Shown piece after piece: positions 53,050 to 61,542 of a stretch of DNA of 61,542 bases. The stretch's first letter is position 1. Each line of letters begins with the position of its first letter. Source of the stretch: an uncultured Bacteroides sp. GTDB taxonomy: Bacteria; Bacteroidota; Bacteroidia; Bacteroidales; Bacteroidaceae. The position numbers were made by a program, and so were the translations under genes. Below the pieces are notes generated by a model. That model saw only the letters and a program-made list of their open reading frames with translations. It was not told where the DNA came from and ran no database searches. The stretch spans positions 1-61,542 of the forward strand of contig CAMFND010000107.1 of the NCBI GenBank assembly GCA_945965395.1, in the 5' to 3' direction.

Positions 53050-53057
53050 CAAAAATA
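53050..53057 (-). promoter_or_regulatory. -7 box of the SpmA/B-ybeY unit
   Basis: TATTTTTG on the minus strand, 36 bases before the ATG at 53013. Confidence 0.5.
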
Positions 53058-53099
53058 TATAATTTCTTTGTCACTTCCTTCACCTTGTCTGAAAACATA

Positions 53100-53107
53100 T
53101 AACTTTG
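53100..53107 (+). promoter_or_regulatory. -7 box of the DUF3810 gene
   Basis: TAACTTTG on the plus strand ends only 5 bases before the ATG at 53113, so the transcript may begin at or next to the start codon. Confidence 0.5.
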
Positions 53108-53112
53108 TGTAT

Positions 53113-54162
53113 ATGAAAAGTTTTCCCTTACGTTACGTACGTTGGACCGCAGAGGCCTTGGGGGTGTGCTTCATCTTCCTTTGCCGCCTCTTGCCCGATT
53201 GGGGCGAGATGTATGCCCGTCACTTTTATCCCGCTTTGTCCGCACTGTTGTCGGCCCTGGTTTCCTGGATACCCTTCTCCATGGAAGAATGGTTTTTTGT
53301 AGCCGCGTGTGTACTCCTTGCCGGACTACCGCTGTGGGGCTGGAAGAAAAAGAAAGGGTGGAAGTGGACCTTGCGTGCAGAAGCCGAGCTGCTGGTAGGA
53401 GTGTACCTCTGGTTCTATGTAGGCTGGGGAATCAACTATTTCCGGAAAGACTTCTTTACGCGTTCCTCTGTAGAATATGTGGCCTATCAGGATTCCACCT
53501 TTCAGCATTTTCTGGCCGACTATACCCGCCGCTTGAATCAAGCCTACACGCAGTCGCCTTTCCCTTCGCACGAGATCATCGAAAAAGAGGTGAAGCAACT
53601 CTTTGCCCAGGTGCCCTCCCGTTTCGGTCTTTCTTCACCGAGAAGCTACCAGCATCCCAAGCAAGTCATGTTCAACGCACTCTATTCCGGTGTCGGCGTG
53701 TTGGGCTACATGGGCCCTTTTTTTGCCGAGTCACAGCTCAACCGCGAGCTGCCTCCCTTGCAATGGCCGTTCACCTATGCCCATGAATATTCCCATTTGT
53801 TGGGAATAAGCAGCGAGGCCGAAGCCAACTTCTGGGACTATCAGATTTGCATCCGCTCCGTTTCACCAGCCGTCCGCTACTCCGGCTATTTCGGTCTGCT
53901 ACCCTATGTGCTCTCCAATGCCGCTACATTGTTGGAAGAAGAAGACTACCGGCAACTGCTTGCTTCCATCCGTCCCGAGATTTTGCAGACCCTTCGTGAA
54001 AAGCAAGCCTACTGGCAGGCACGCTACAATCCGTGGGTAGGACGAGTGCAGGAACTGATGTATGAGTATTACCTCAAAGGCAACCAGATTCCTTCCGGAC
54101 AGAAAAACTATGCCGAAGTGGTAGCCATGATTCTTGCCTTGCCCGGCGGCTGGTGGAAATAA
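53113..54162 (+). CDS. DUF3810 membrane protein with HExxH motif
   Basis: A 349-residue protein with three hydrophobic helices in the first 110 residues (near GVCFIFLCRLL, ALLSALVSWIPF, and LLVGVYLWFYVGWGINYF) and a soluble remainder. FTYAHEYSHLLGISSEAEANFWDY holds a zinc-protease-like HExxH (HEYSH) with an acidic EAEANFW downstream, the mark of DUF3810. A membrane-bound metallopeptidase is plausible but unproven for the family. An earlier frame start (53044) lies upstream of the -7 box and is rejected. Confidence 0.85.
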   Translation: MKSFPLRYVRWTAEALGVCFIFLCRLLPDWGEMYARHFYPALSALLSALVSWIPFSMEEWFFVAACVLLAGLPLWGWKKKKGWKWTLRAEAELLVGVYLWFYVGWGINYFRKDFFTRSSVEYVAYQDSTFQHFLADYTRRLNQAYTQSPFPSHEIIEKEVKQLFAQVPSRFGLSSPRSYQHPKQVMFNALYSGVGVLGYMGPFFAESQLNRELPPLQWPFTYAHEYSHLLGISSEAEANFWDYQICIRSVSPAVRYSGYFGLLPYVLSNAATLLEEEDYRQLLASIRPEILQTLREKQAYWQARYNPWVGRVQELMYEYYLKGNQIPSGQKNYAEVVAMILALPGGWWK

Positions 54163-54478
54163 ACGCCGCGAGAATCTGAAAATCCCGTCCATCCGTCGGG
54201 GAGAAGCTGATTTTTCAATTCTTAAGGGGAAAAGATGACTTATTTTACTGTCAAACAGTGGATTACCGGAATTACTGCTTTCTTCATTCTGGAAATGAAA
54301 TGAAAAGATACCTTAAAATCCCATCAAATTTCTAATTTTCGTATGCCGTTTGCTTCTTGCGTAAAAAATCCTTAAAGTGTGAAAATCAGTGAATAGCCAG
54401 CTTTTTAGGAGAAAAAACACTATCTTTACAGCCTTAATTTTTCTAAACTCAAAGCGAACGAAAGAAAATTATACCACA
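54163..54478. other. 316-base gap with no gene recognised
   Basis: No plausible coding frame, tRNA or repeat array is seen. A weak hairpin (CCCG...CGGG near 54203-54222) may end the DUF3810 transcript, and TATCTTTA at 54421-54428 is a one-mismatch -7 box for the GNAT gene. The middle, A/T-rich part is unexplained. Confidence 0.5.
54421..54428 (+). promoter_or_regulatory. -7-like box of the GNAT gene
   Basis: TATCTTTA differs from TAnnTTTG at the last base and lies 50 bases before the ATG at 54479. Confidence 0.4.
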
Positions 54479-55609
54479 ATGACTATCACGATTAAAAAAG
54501 TCACTACGAAAAAAGAACTGAAGAAGTTCATTCGTTTTAATTACGAACTTTATAAAGATAATCCCTATTCCGTTCCCGATTTGTACGATGACATGCTGAA
54601 TACCTTCAATCCCAAGAAGAATCCGGCATTTGAATTCTGCGAGGCAGAATATTTCCTGGCATACAAAGGCGAGGAGATAGTGGGGCGTGTGGCTGCCATC
54701 ATCAACCACCGTGCAAATGACACCTGGAACAAGAAAGAAGTCCGTTTTGGCTGGCTGGACTTCATTGACGAAGAAGAAGTGTCTTCAGCCTTGCTGAAAG
54801 CCGTAGAGCAATGGGGAAAAGAAAAAGGTATGGAAGCCATTGTCGGTCCGTTGGGATTTACGGATATGGATGCCGAAGGAATGCTGGTTGAAGGATTCGA
54901 CCAGTTGAGTACGATGGCCACCATCTATAATTATTCCTATTATCCGGAACACATGGAGCAGTTAGGCTTTGAGAAAGAAGCCGACTGGGTGGAATACAAA
55001 CTGAGCGTGCCCCACCAGCTTCCGGACAAGTTTGTGCGCATCTCCGAAATCATTCTTCAGAAGTACAACCTGAAAATTAAGAAGCTCAAGCGGAGCGAAA
55101 TCAAGAAGCAGAACTACGGGCAGAAAATCTTCGATTTGATTAACGAAGCCTATGCGCCTCTTTACGGATATTCGCAGATGACGCAGGGACAGATTAACCA
55201 ATATATAAAGATGTATCTGCCGCTCATCGACCTGCGCATGGTGTCGTTGGTAGAAGATGCGGAAGGCAACCTGGTGGCAGTGGGAATCGCCATGCCGTCC
55301 TTGTCGAAAGCCTTGCAGAAAGCCAAGGGAAAGATGCTTCCTTTCGGCTGGTACCACCTGTTAAAGGCCCTGTTCATCAAGCGTCCGCGTGTGCTCGATT
55401 TGCTGCTGGTAGGCGTGAAGCCCGAATACCAGAGCAAGGGAGTCAACGCTCTCTTGTTCTACGACCTTGTGCCTATTTTCCAGCAGATGGGATTTGAGTA
55501 TGGGGAAAGTAATCCGGAGCTTGAGCTCAACAAGAAAGTACAGGCACAGTGGAGCGCATTCGAATCCGTGCAACACAAACGCCGCCGTGCTTATAAGAAA
55601 ATGATTTAA
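54479..55609 (+). CDS. GNAT-family N-acetyltransferase-like protein
   Basis: A 376-residue protein. Residues 45-110 ([25 protein letters not shown]) look like a GNAT N-terminal half, and residues 295-345 ([22 protein letters not shown]) contain the acetyl-CoA-binding V/QxxGxG/A-like motif A. The length suggests two GNAT-like units. The substrate is unknown. The ATG at 54479 begins [17 protein letters not shown]. It ends 20 bases before parE in the same direction. Confidence 0.78.
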   Translation: MTITIKKVTTKKELKKFIRFNYELYKDNPYSVPDLYDDMLNTFNPKKNPAFEFCEAEYFLAYKGEEIVGRVAAIINHRANDTWNKKEVRFGWLDFIDEEEVSSALLKAVEQWGKEKGMEAIVGPLGFTDMDAEGMLVEGFDQLSTMATIYNYSYYPEHMEQLGFEKEADWVEYKLSVPHQLPDKFVRISEIILQKYNLKIKKLKRSEIKKQNYGQKIFDLINEAYAPLYGYSQMTQGQINQYIKMYLPLIDLRMVSLVEDAEGNLVAVGIAMPSLSKALQKAKGKMLPFGWYHLLKALFIKRPRVLDLLLVGVKPEYQSKGVNALLFYDLVPIFQQMGFEYGESNPELELNKKVQAQWSAFESVQHKRRRAYKKMI

Positions 55610-55629
55610 AAAACAGAGGGGGAATAGAT

Positions 55630-57567
55630 ATGGAAGAACTCAATGAACAAACCGTTTCCTCTGTAGCTTATACCGAAGAGAACATTCGCCACCTGAGCGA
55701 CATGGAGCACGTACGTACCCGTCCCGGTATGTACATCGGTCGCCTGGGCGACGGTTCGCAGGTGGAAGACGGAATTTATGTGCTGTTGAAAGAAGTCGTC
55801 GACAACAGTATCGACGAGTTCAAGATGGGAGCCGGAAAGCGCATTGAAATCCAGATGGAAGACAACCTGCGGGTGTCCGTGCGCGACTATGGACGAGGCA
55901 TTCCTTTGGGAAGTCTGGTCGATGCCGTTTCCATGCTGAACACCGGAGGAAAGTACGATACCAAGGCCTTCAAGAAAAGTGTCGGTCTGAACGGAGTGGG
56001 AGCCAAGGCGGTCAATGCATTGAGCAGCCGTTTCGTGGCCTGGAGTGCCCGCGACGGACAGATGCGCAAGGCCGTGTTCGAACGTGGAGAACTGGTCAGC
56101 GACGAGACCTGCGCCACGGACGAAGAAAACGGAACCTACATCTTCTTTGAGCCCGACGATACCCTGTTCCAGAACTACCACTTCCGTCCGGAGTTCATTG
56201 AGACCATGCTCCGCAATTATACCTATTTAAATACGGGCCTTTCCATCTATTATAACGGACACCGCATTGTGAGCCGTAACGGACTGGAAGACTTGCTGAA
56301 CGACAACATGACTGCGCCGGGACTGTATCCCATTGTGCACCTGACGGGCGAAGACATTGAGATAGCCTTTACCCACAGTGCGCAGTATGGCGAGGAATAC
56401 TATTCCTTTGTCAACGGTCAGCACACCACGCAGGGAGGAACCCACCAGAGCGCGTTCAAGGAACACATAGCCCGTGCCATCAAGGAGTTCTACGGAAAGA
56501 ACCTGGAGTTTCAGGACATCCGTAACGGACTGGTGGCTGCCATTGCCATCAACGTGATTGAACCTACGTTCGAAAGCCAGACCAAAATCAAGTTGGGCTC
56601 ACTGTCTATGGCACCGGAGAAAGATTCCGAAGGCAACCCCTATCCCTTGTCGGGCGTCAGCGTCAACAAGTTTGTGGGCGATTTCGTAAAAGAGCAGGTA
56701 GACAACTACCTCCACAAGCATCCCGATGTGGCCGAAGTCCTGCTGCAGAAAATCCAGGAATCCGAAAAAGAACGCAAGGCCATTGCCGGCGTCACGAAGA
56801 TAGCCCGTGAGCGTGCCAAGAAAGCCAACCTGCACAACCGTAAGTTGCGCGACTGCCGCATCCACCTGAACGACCAGAAAGGCGGAAAGAAAGAAGAAGA
56901 CGACCCCCGTCTGGAAAGCTCCATCTTCATCACCGAGGGAGACTCCGCCAGCGGTTCCATCACGAAAAGCCGCGATGTCAATACGCAGGCCGTGTTCAGC
57001 TTGCGCGGTAAGCCGCTGAATTCTTTCGGACTCACCAAGAAGGTGGTCTACGAGAACGAAGAGTTCAACCTCCTGCAGGCTGCCCTGAACATTGAAGAAG
57101 GGCTCGACGGACTCCGATATAATAAGGTAATCGTGGCCACCGATGCCGATGTGGACGGTATGCACATCCGCCTGCTGATGATTACCTTCTTCCTGCAGTT
57201 CTTCCCCGACCTGATAAAGAAAGGTCATGTGTACATCCTGCAGACCCCCCTGTTCCGCGTGCGTAACCGCAAGAAAGGGGTGTACGAAACCATCTACTGC
57301 TATTCGGAAGAAGAGCGTGTGGCTGCCATCGAGAAGTTGAGTCCCAATCCCGAAATCACCCGATTCAAAGGATTGGGAGAAATCTCGCCCGACGAGTTCC
57401 GCCATTTCATCGGTAAGGACATGCGTCTGGAGCAGGTCACCCTTCGCAAGACCGACGCCGTGAAGGAACTGCTGGAGTTCTACATGGGAAAGAACACCAT
57501 GGAACGCCAGAACTTCATCATCGACAATCTGGTGGTAGAGGAAGACCTGATTAAGAATGAGGAATGA
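55630..57567 (+). CDS. parE: DNA topoisomerase IV subunit B
   Basis: A 645-residue type IIA topoisomerase ATPase subunit that, with ParC, decatenates daughter chromosomes. The GHKL ATPase motifs are [16 protein letters not shown] and [14 protein letters not shown]. The TOPRIM motif is TEGDSASGS with Glu436 and Asp438, followed by [13 protein letters not shown] favour ParE over GyrB because of length, the [20 protein letters not shown] region and the coaD-protease neighbours, but GyrB cannot be fully excluded. It is followed by coaD after 34 bases. Confidence 0.88.
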   Translation: MEELNEQTVSSVAYTEENIRHLSDMEHVRTRPGMYIGRLGDGSQVEDGIYVLLKEVVDNSIDEFKMGAGKRIEIQMEDNLRVSVRDYGRGIPLGSLVDAVSMLNTGGKYDTKAFKKSVGLNGVGAKAVNALSSRFVAWSARDGQMRKAVFERGELVSDETCATDEENGTYIFFEPDDTLFQNYHFRPEFIETMLRNYTYLNTGLSIYYNGHRIVSRNGLEDLLNDNMTAPGLYPIVHLTGEDIEIAFTHSAQYGEEYYSFVNGQHTTQGGTHQSAFKEHIARAIKEFYGKNLEFQDIRNGLVAAIAINVIEPTFESQTKIKLGSLSMAPEKDSEGNPYPLSGVSVNKFVGDFVKEQVDNYLHKHPDVAEVLLQKIQESEKERKAIAGVTKIARERAKKANLHNRKLRDCRIHLNDQKGGKKEEDDPRLESSIFITEGDSASGSITKSRDVNTQAVFSLRGKPLNSFGLTKKVVYENEEFNLLQAALNIEEGLDGLRYNKVIVATDADVDGMHIRLLMITFFLQFFPDLIKKGHVYILQTPLFRVRNRKKGVYETIYCYSEEERVAAIEKLSPNPEITRFKGLGEISPDEFRHFIGKDMRLEQVTLRKTDAVKELLEFYMGKNTMERQNFIIDNLVVEEDLIKNEE

Positions 57568-57601
57568 AGAATTAATAATTAAAAACTGCCAGTCATCAGT
57601 G

Positions 57602-58057
57602 ATGAAAAGAGCGATATTTCCGGGCACATTCGACCCGTTTACTATCGGGCACTATTCCGTGGTGAAGCGTGCCCTGACCTTTATGGACGAAATCATCATC
57701 GGCATTGGGGTGAACGACAAAAAGAAAACCTGGTTCCCCACCGAGAAGCGCGTAGAGATGATTCGCAAACTTTATGCCGACGAGCCGCGCATCAAGGTCG
57801 AGGCATACGACAACCTTACCGTTGATTTTGCCCGCGAGCGCGAGGCCGGATTCATTATCCGCGGCATCCGTACCGTACACGACTTTGAATACGAAGAAAC
57901 CATTGCCGACATCAACCGCAAGCTGGCCGGCGTAGAAACCATCCTACTCTTTACGGAGCCCGAACTGACCTCCATCAGTTCCACCATCGTCCGTGAACTC
58001 CTGCAGTATGGCAAGGATGTATCCGACTTTCTGCCCGAAGGCATGGAAGTGGAATAA
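57602..58057 (+). CDS. coaD: Pantetheine-phosphate adenylyltransferase
   Basis: A 151-residue enzyme making dephospho-CoA from 4'-phosphopantetheine and ATP. The nucleotidyltransferase motif [10 protein letters not shown] is at residues 7-16, with [14 protein letters not shown] and the closing [13 protein letters not shown]. The ATG at 57602 is chosen; an earlier in-frame ATG at 57557 lies inside the parE 3' end. It starts 34 bases after parE and is followed within 9-15 bases by the protease gene, so the three are one operon. Confidence 0.96.
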   Translation: MKRAIFPGTFDPFTIGHYSVVKRALTFMDEIIIGIGVNDKKKTWFPTEKRVEMIRKLYADEPRIKVEAYDNLTVDFAREREAGFIIRGIRTVHDFEYEETIADINRKLAGVETILLFTEPELTSISSTIVRELLQYGKDVSDFLPEGMEVE

Positions 58058-58066
58058 AATGAAAGA

Positions 58067-59662
58067 ATGCACATGAAAATCAGAAAATACCTATTCGCTT
58101 TATTGGCAGGATGTGCGGCATGGACTGCCCTGCCTGCCCAGAACAAGCTGCTCGATTCGCCTTCGCGCAAACTGCAGCTGGCCGAGTTCGCCATCTCCAA
58201 TCTCTATGTAGATAAGGTAGACGAAGACAAACTGGTGGAAACCGCCATTGTCAGCATGCTGGAAGAGCTCGACCCGCACTCCACCTATTCCGACCCGGAA
58301 GAAGTGAAGCGGCTCAACGAACCCCTTCAGGGAAACTTCGATGGCATCGGTATCCAGTTTAATATGGCTACCGACACCCTCTTTGTCATCCAGCCCGTAT
58401 CGGGAGGACCTTCCGAGAAAGTCGGCATCCTGGCCGGCGACCGCATCATCGAAGTGAACGACACGGTCATTGCCGGTGTGAAGATGAACACTGACGAAGT
58501 GATGCGCCGCTTGCGCGGACCAAAAGGCTCCACGGTGACGGTAAAAGTGTTGCGTGCCGGTGTGAAAGAGTTGCTGCCCTTCACCATCAAGCGCGACAAG
58601 ATTCCCGTATACAGTCTGGATGCTTCGTACATGGTAGAAGGAAAAATCGGTTATATCCGTGTGAACCGCTTTGCCGCTACCACCGGACAAGAATTTACCG
58701 ATGCCCTCCACAAGTTGCAGAAGCAAGGCATGAAAGACCTGATTCTCGATTTGCAAGGCAACGGAGGCGGTTACCTGAATGCCGCCATCATCCTGTGCGA
58801 CCAGATTTTGGGTAAGAAAGAACTCATTGTCTATACCGAAGGCCGCCGCAACCCCCGTTCAGAATTTGAAGCCAAGGGCGACGGCGATTTCCAGAAAGGC
58901 CGTCTGGTGGTGCTCGTCGATGAATTCTCGGCTTCCGCCAGTGAGATTGTCACCGGAGCCATTCAGGATTGGGACAGAGGTATCGTAGTAGGCCGGCGTA
59001 CCTTCGGAAAAGGACTCGTACAGCGCCCCATCGATTTGCCCGACGGTTCCATGATCCGTCTGACCATCGCCCGTTACTACACCCCTTCGGGCCGTTGTAT
59101 CCAGAAACCTTACGAAAGCATCGAGCAATACAATAAAGACTTGATAGACCGTTACAACCGGGGTGAGATGATGAGTGCCGACAGCATCCACTTCCCCGAC
59201 TCGCTCAAGGCCAAGACCCTGAAGCTAGGACGTACCGTGTACGGTGGCGGAGGCATCATGCCCGACTATTTCGTGCCCATCGACACCACGATGTACACCA
59301 ACTATTATCTGTCATTGCGCGACAAAGGCGCCATGGTGCAGCTGAACATCAAGCTGATTGACCGCCACCGGAAAGAATGGCTCCAGCAGTATAAGACGTT
59401 CGACCGCTTCAACCGCGAGTTTGAGGTGAGCCAGGCCATGCTCGATGAGCTGGTGGCACAAGGCACCTCCATGGGCATCACCTACAACGAGGCCCAGTTC
59501 CGTACGGCACTTCCGCTGGTCAAGACCCAGCTGAAAGCCCTGCTGGCCCGCGACATCTGGGACATGAACGAATACTTCCAGGTGATTAACACGCTGAACG
59601 ACAGCATGAAAAAGGCCATTGAACTACTGCGCAAGCCCGGCATGAATTTTCCCAAAAGATAG
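58067..59662 (+). CDS. C-terminal processing peptidase (S41, CtpA-like)
   Basis: A protein of 531 residues (529 if the ATG at 58073 is used) with a signal peptide (ends LPAQ). Domains: N-terminal helices, PDZ (about 100-185, with GIGIQFNMATDTLFV and GDRIIEVNDTVI), then the S41 protease core with the Ser-Lys dyad: Ser in FSASASEIV and Lys in RRTFGKGLVQ. It degrades or trims proteins in the periplasm, in the manner of Prc/CtpA. A C-terminal helical region follows. Last gene of the parE-coaD run. Confidence 0.93.
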   Translation: MHMKIRKYLFALLAGCAAWTALPAQNKLLDSPSRKLQLAEFAISNLYVDKVDEDKLVETAIVSMLEELDPHSTYSDPEEVKRLNEPLQGNFDGIGIQFNMATDTLFVIQPVSGGPSEKVGILAGDRIIEVNDTVIAGVKMNTDEVMRRLRGPKGSTVTVKVLRAGVKELLPFTIKRDKIPVYSLDASYMVEGKIGYIRVNRFAATTGQEFTDALHKLQKQGMKDLILDLQGNGGGYLNAAIILCDQILGKKELIVYTEGRRNPRSEFEAKGDGDFQKGRLVVLVDEFSASASEIVTGAIQDWDRGIVVGRRTFGKGLVQRPIDLPDGSMIRLTIARYYTPSGRCIQKPYESIEQYNKDLIDRYNRGEMMSADSIHFPDSLKAKTLKLGRTVYGGGGIMPDYFVPIDTTMYTNYYLSLRDKGAMVQLNIKLIDRHRKEWLQQYKTFDRFNREFEVSQAMLDELVAQGTSMGITYNEAQFRTALPLVKTQLKALLARDIWDMNEYFQVINTLNDSMKKAIELLRKPGMNFPKR

Positions 59663-59715
59663 GCTTTTTACGTGTGGCTCACGGCTTCCGATTACAGAAT
59701 TTTTTCCATAATCTG

Positions 59716-59746
59716 TTGTGTTATCTCAATAAATCTTCTAATTTTG
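59716..59746 (+). promoter_or_regulatory. Promoter of the fumarate reductase operon
   Basis: TTGT (59716-59719) is followed after 19 bp by TAATTTTG (59739-59746), an exact match to TAnnTTTG. The leader to frdC is about 65 bases. The strong match suits a highly expressed operon. Confidence 0.7.
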
Positions 59747-59815
59747 CATCATAATTTGGACCTTCGAGTGCGAATTTATAGTTCTAACAATTAAATAATT
59801 TAAATTCAATCATTT

Positions 59816-60505
59816 ATGTGGTTAAGTAATTCATCTATTGGAAGGAAAGTGGTGATGAGTGTTACTGGTATCGCCCTTGTCCTGTTTCTGACATTTCACA
59901 TGGCGATGAACCTTGTTGCATTGTTCTCGGGCGAGGCGTACAACATGGTTTGTGAGTTCCTCGGTGCCAACTGGTATGCGCTGGTAGCTACTGTCGGACT
60001 GGCTGCCCTGTTTGTAATTCACATCATCTACGCTTTCTGGCTGACGATGCAGAACCGTGCAGCTCGCGGTCACGAACGCTATGCAGTGACAGCAAAACCG
60101 AAAAACGTGGAATGGGCATCTCAGAACATGCTGGTACTGGGTATCATTGTAATCCTGGGTCTGGCTCTTCACTTCGTAAACTTCTGGTACAAAATGCAGT
60201 TCGCTGAAATCATCGGCAACCCGATGATGGGTGGTCTTCATGCAGCCGACGGTTACGGCTACATCATGCAGACATTCTCTAATCCGGTGTTCTTCGTGTT
60301 GTATATCATCTGGCTGATTGCCTTGTGGTTCCACCTGACTCACGGATTCTGGAGCTCTATGCAGACTTTGGGTTGGAACAACACCATCTGGATTAACCGT
60401 TGGAAATGCATCTCTAACATCTATTCTACCATCATCGTACTTGGCTTCATGCTGGTAGCCGTTGTGTTCTTCCTGAAAAACATGATGGGTTGCGGTGCTT
60501 GCTAA
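59816..60505 (+). CDS. frdC: Fumarate reductase/succinate dehydrogenase cytochrome b subunit
   Basis: A 229-residue membrane anchor with five hydrophobic helices (about residues 14-35, 50-72, 97-118, 145-175 and 198-222). Conserved histidines (for example HMAMNLVAL, HIIYAFWL, LHFVNFW, HLTHGFWS) can ligate two hemes b, as in the diheme quinol:fumarate reductases. It passes electrons from menaquinol to the flavoprotein. frdA follows 33 bases downstream. Confidence 0.93.
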   Translation: MWLSNSSIGRKVVMSVTGIALVLFLTFHMAMNLVALFSGEAYNMVCEFLGANWYALVATVGLAALFVIHIIYAFWLTMQNRAARGHERYAVTAKPKNVEWASQNMLVLGIIVILGLALHFVNFWYKMQFAEIIGNPMMGGLHAADGYGYIMQTFSNPVFFVLYIIWLIALWFHLTHGFWSSMQTLGWNNTIWINRWKCISNIYSTIIVLGFMLVAVVFFLKNMMGCGAC

Positions 60506-60538
60506 TTTAAGTGTAACTGATTAAATTGAAAAAACATT

Positions 60539-61542
60539 ATGACTAAGATAATCGATTCTAAGATTCCTGAAGGCCCGATAGCTGAGAAATGGACCAATTA
60601 TAAAGCTCACCAGAAACTGGTGAACCCGGCTAACAAACGTCGTCTGGACATCATCGTGGTAGGTACAGGTCTGGCAGGTGCTTCTGCTGCTGCTTCTTTA
60701 GGTGAAATGGGATTCCGTGTGTTCAACTTCTGTATCCAGGACTCTCCTCGCCGTGCACACTCTATCGCTGCACAGGGTGGTATCAACGCTGCCAAGAACT
60801 ACCAGAACGACGGTGACTCTATCTATCGTCTGTTCTACGATACAGTGAAAGGTGGTGACTACCGTGCTCGTGAAGCTAACGTTTACCGTCTGGCTGAAGT
60901 ATCAAACAACATCATCGACCAGTGCGTGGCACAGGGTGTTCCTTTCGCTCGTGAATACGGTGGTACATTGGCTAACCGTTCATTCGGTGGTGCACAGGTA
61001 TCTCGTACATTCTACGCTAAAGGTCAGACAGGTCAGCAGCTGTTGCTGGGTGCTTACTCTGCATTGAGCCGTCAGGTTGGTGCCGGTACTGTAAAACTGT
61101 ACACTCGTTACGAAATGCTCGACGTAGTATTGGTTGACGGTCGTGCACGCGGTATCATCGCCAAGAACCTGGTAACCGGTAAGTTGGAACGCTTCGCTGC
61201 TCACGCAGTAGTTATCGCAACTGGTGGTTACGGAAACACTTACTTCCTGTCAACTAACGCCATGGCATGTAACGTAACAGCTGCCATGTCTTGCTACCGT
61301 AAGGGAGCTATGTTCGCTAACCCGGCTTACGTACAGATTCACCCGACTTGTATTCCGGTACACGGTGACAAGCAGTCTAAGCTGACTTTGATGTCAGAAT
61401 CTCTGCGTAACGACGGTCGTATCTGGGTTCCGAAGAAACTGGAAGATGCCAAAGCATTGCAGGCTGGAACAAAGAAAGGTAGCGATATTCCTGAAGAAGA
61501 CCGTGACTACTATCTGGAACGCCGTTATCCGGCATTCGGTAA
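60539..61542 (+). CDS. frdA: Fumarate reductase/succinate dehydrogenase flavoprotein subunit (partial)
   Basis: The gene runs off the right edge; 334 codons are visible. The N-terminus has the dinucleotide motif [19 protein letters not shown] (residues 41-59), and His74 in [13 protein letters not shown] is the site of covalent FAD attachment. [14 protein letters not shown] and [13 protein letters not shown] are typical. It interconverts fumarate and succinate, the terminal step of the anaerobic chain in this group. Codon use is strongly biased to GGT, CGT, GCT and CTG, unlike the neighbours, as expected for very high expression. frdB should follow outside the window. Confidence 0.97.
   Translation, partial: MTKIIDSKIPEGPIAEKWTNYKAHQKLVNPANKRRLDIIVVGTGLAGASAAASLGEMGFRVFNFCIQDSPRRAHSIAAQGGINAAKNYQNDGDSIYRLFYDTVKGGDYRAREANVYRLAEVSNNIIDQCVAQGVPFAREYGGTLANRSFGGAQVSRTFYAKGQTGQQLLLGAYSALSRQVGAGTVKLYTRYEMLDVVLVDGRARGIIAKNLVTGKLERFAAHAVVIATGGYGNTYFLSTNAMACNVTAAMSCYRKGAMFANPAYVQIHPTCIPVHGDKQSKLTLMSESLRNDGRIWVPKKLEDAKALQAGTKKGSDIPEEDRDYYLERRYPAFG

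Overview
The window looks like chromosome from a gut Bacteroidales bacterium of the Bacteroides/Phocaeicola type. Evidence: promoters of the Bacteroidetes form (TTTG, 19-21 bp, TAnnTTTG) occur before many genes, Shine-Dalgarno sites are largely absent, and there is a SusC/SusD pair, secreted glycoside hydrolases, and several families typical of Bacteroidetes (DUF4271, DUF3098, DUF3810, DUF3836). Almost everything is housekeeping. I see no insertion sequence, prophage, integrase or CRISPR array.

Layout. 0-3.6 kb: tRNA-Gln and a secreted tricorn-like protease. 3.9-8.8 kb (minus): tyrS, tatD, yidD, rnpA, hemD, a DUF4271 membrane protein and a LOG-family hydrolase. 9.0-10.4 kb (minus): metK with a SAM-II/V-type riboswitch in its leader. 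10.5-15.7 kb (minus): folK, queA, truB, uppP, DUF3098, ftsX and a methyltransferase, closely packed. 15.8-19.6 kb: pspC-like gene, miaB, a small membrane protein, and an acetyl-CoA hydrolase/CoA transferase. 19.7-31.1 kb: secreted beta-galactosidase, leuS, a YitT transporter-like protein, secreted beta-mannosidase and a GH20 hexosaminidase lipoprotein; together the three enzymes fit N-glycan-type beta linkages. 31.2-37.6 kb: rdgB, susC, susD and a convergent transmembrane winged-helix regulator. 37.8-41.1 kb (minus): CAT-like acetyltransferase, ketopantoate-reductase-like enzyme, ychF, a DUF3836 protein. 41.3-45.1 kb: polA divergent from a polyprenyl synthase. 45.2-53.0 kb (minus): deoC, mazG-like, dtd, uvrC, apt, mnmG, ybeY and a fused SpmA/SpmB protein. 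53.1-61.5 kb (plus): DUF3810, a GNAT protein, parE, coaD, a C-terminal processing protease, and the fumarate reductase operon, cut by the window edge in frdA.

Most notable non-coding structure. (1) Three intergenic arrays (3.7, 16.1 and 37.7 kb) share one geometry: 14-bp palindromes separated by 8-bp variable spacers, 22-bp period, four spacers each, half-palindromes at both ends. One uses AGTACT half-sites and two use GAAAC/GTTTC half-sites, so the geometry is kept although the sequence is not. I do not recognise this as a described element. (2) A perfect 16-bp parS centromere site lies between mnmG and apt. (3) The metK leader carries a SAM-sensing pseudoknot. (4) A transmembrane one-component regulator overlaps the 3' end of susD.
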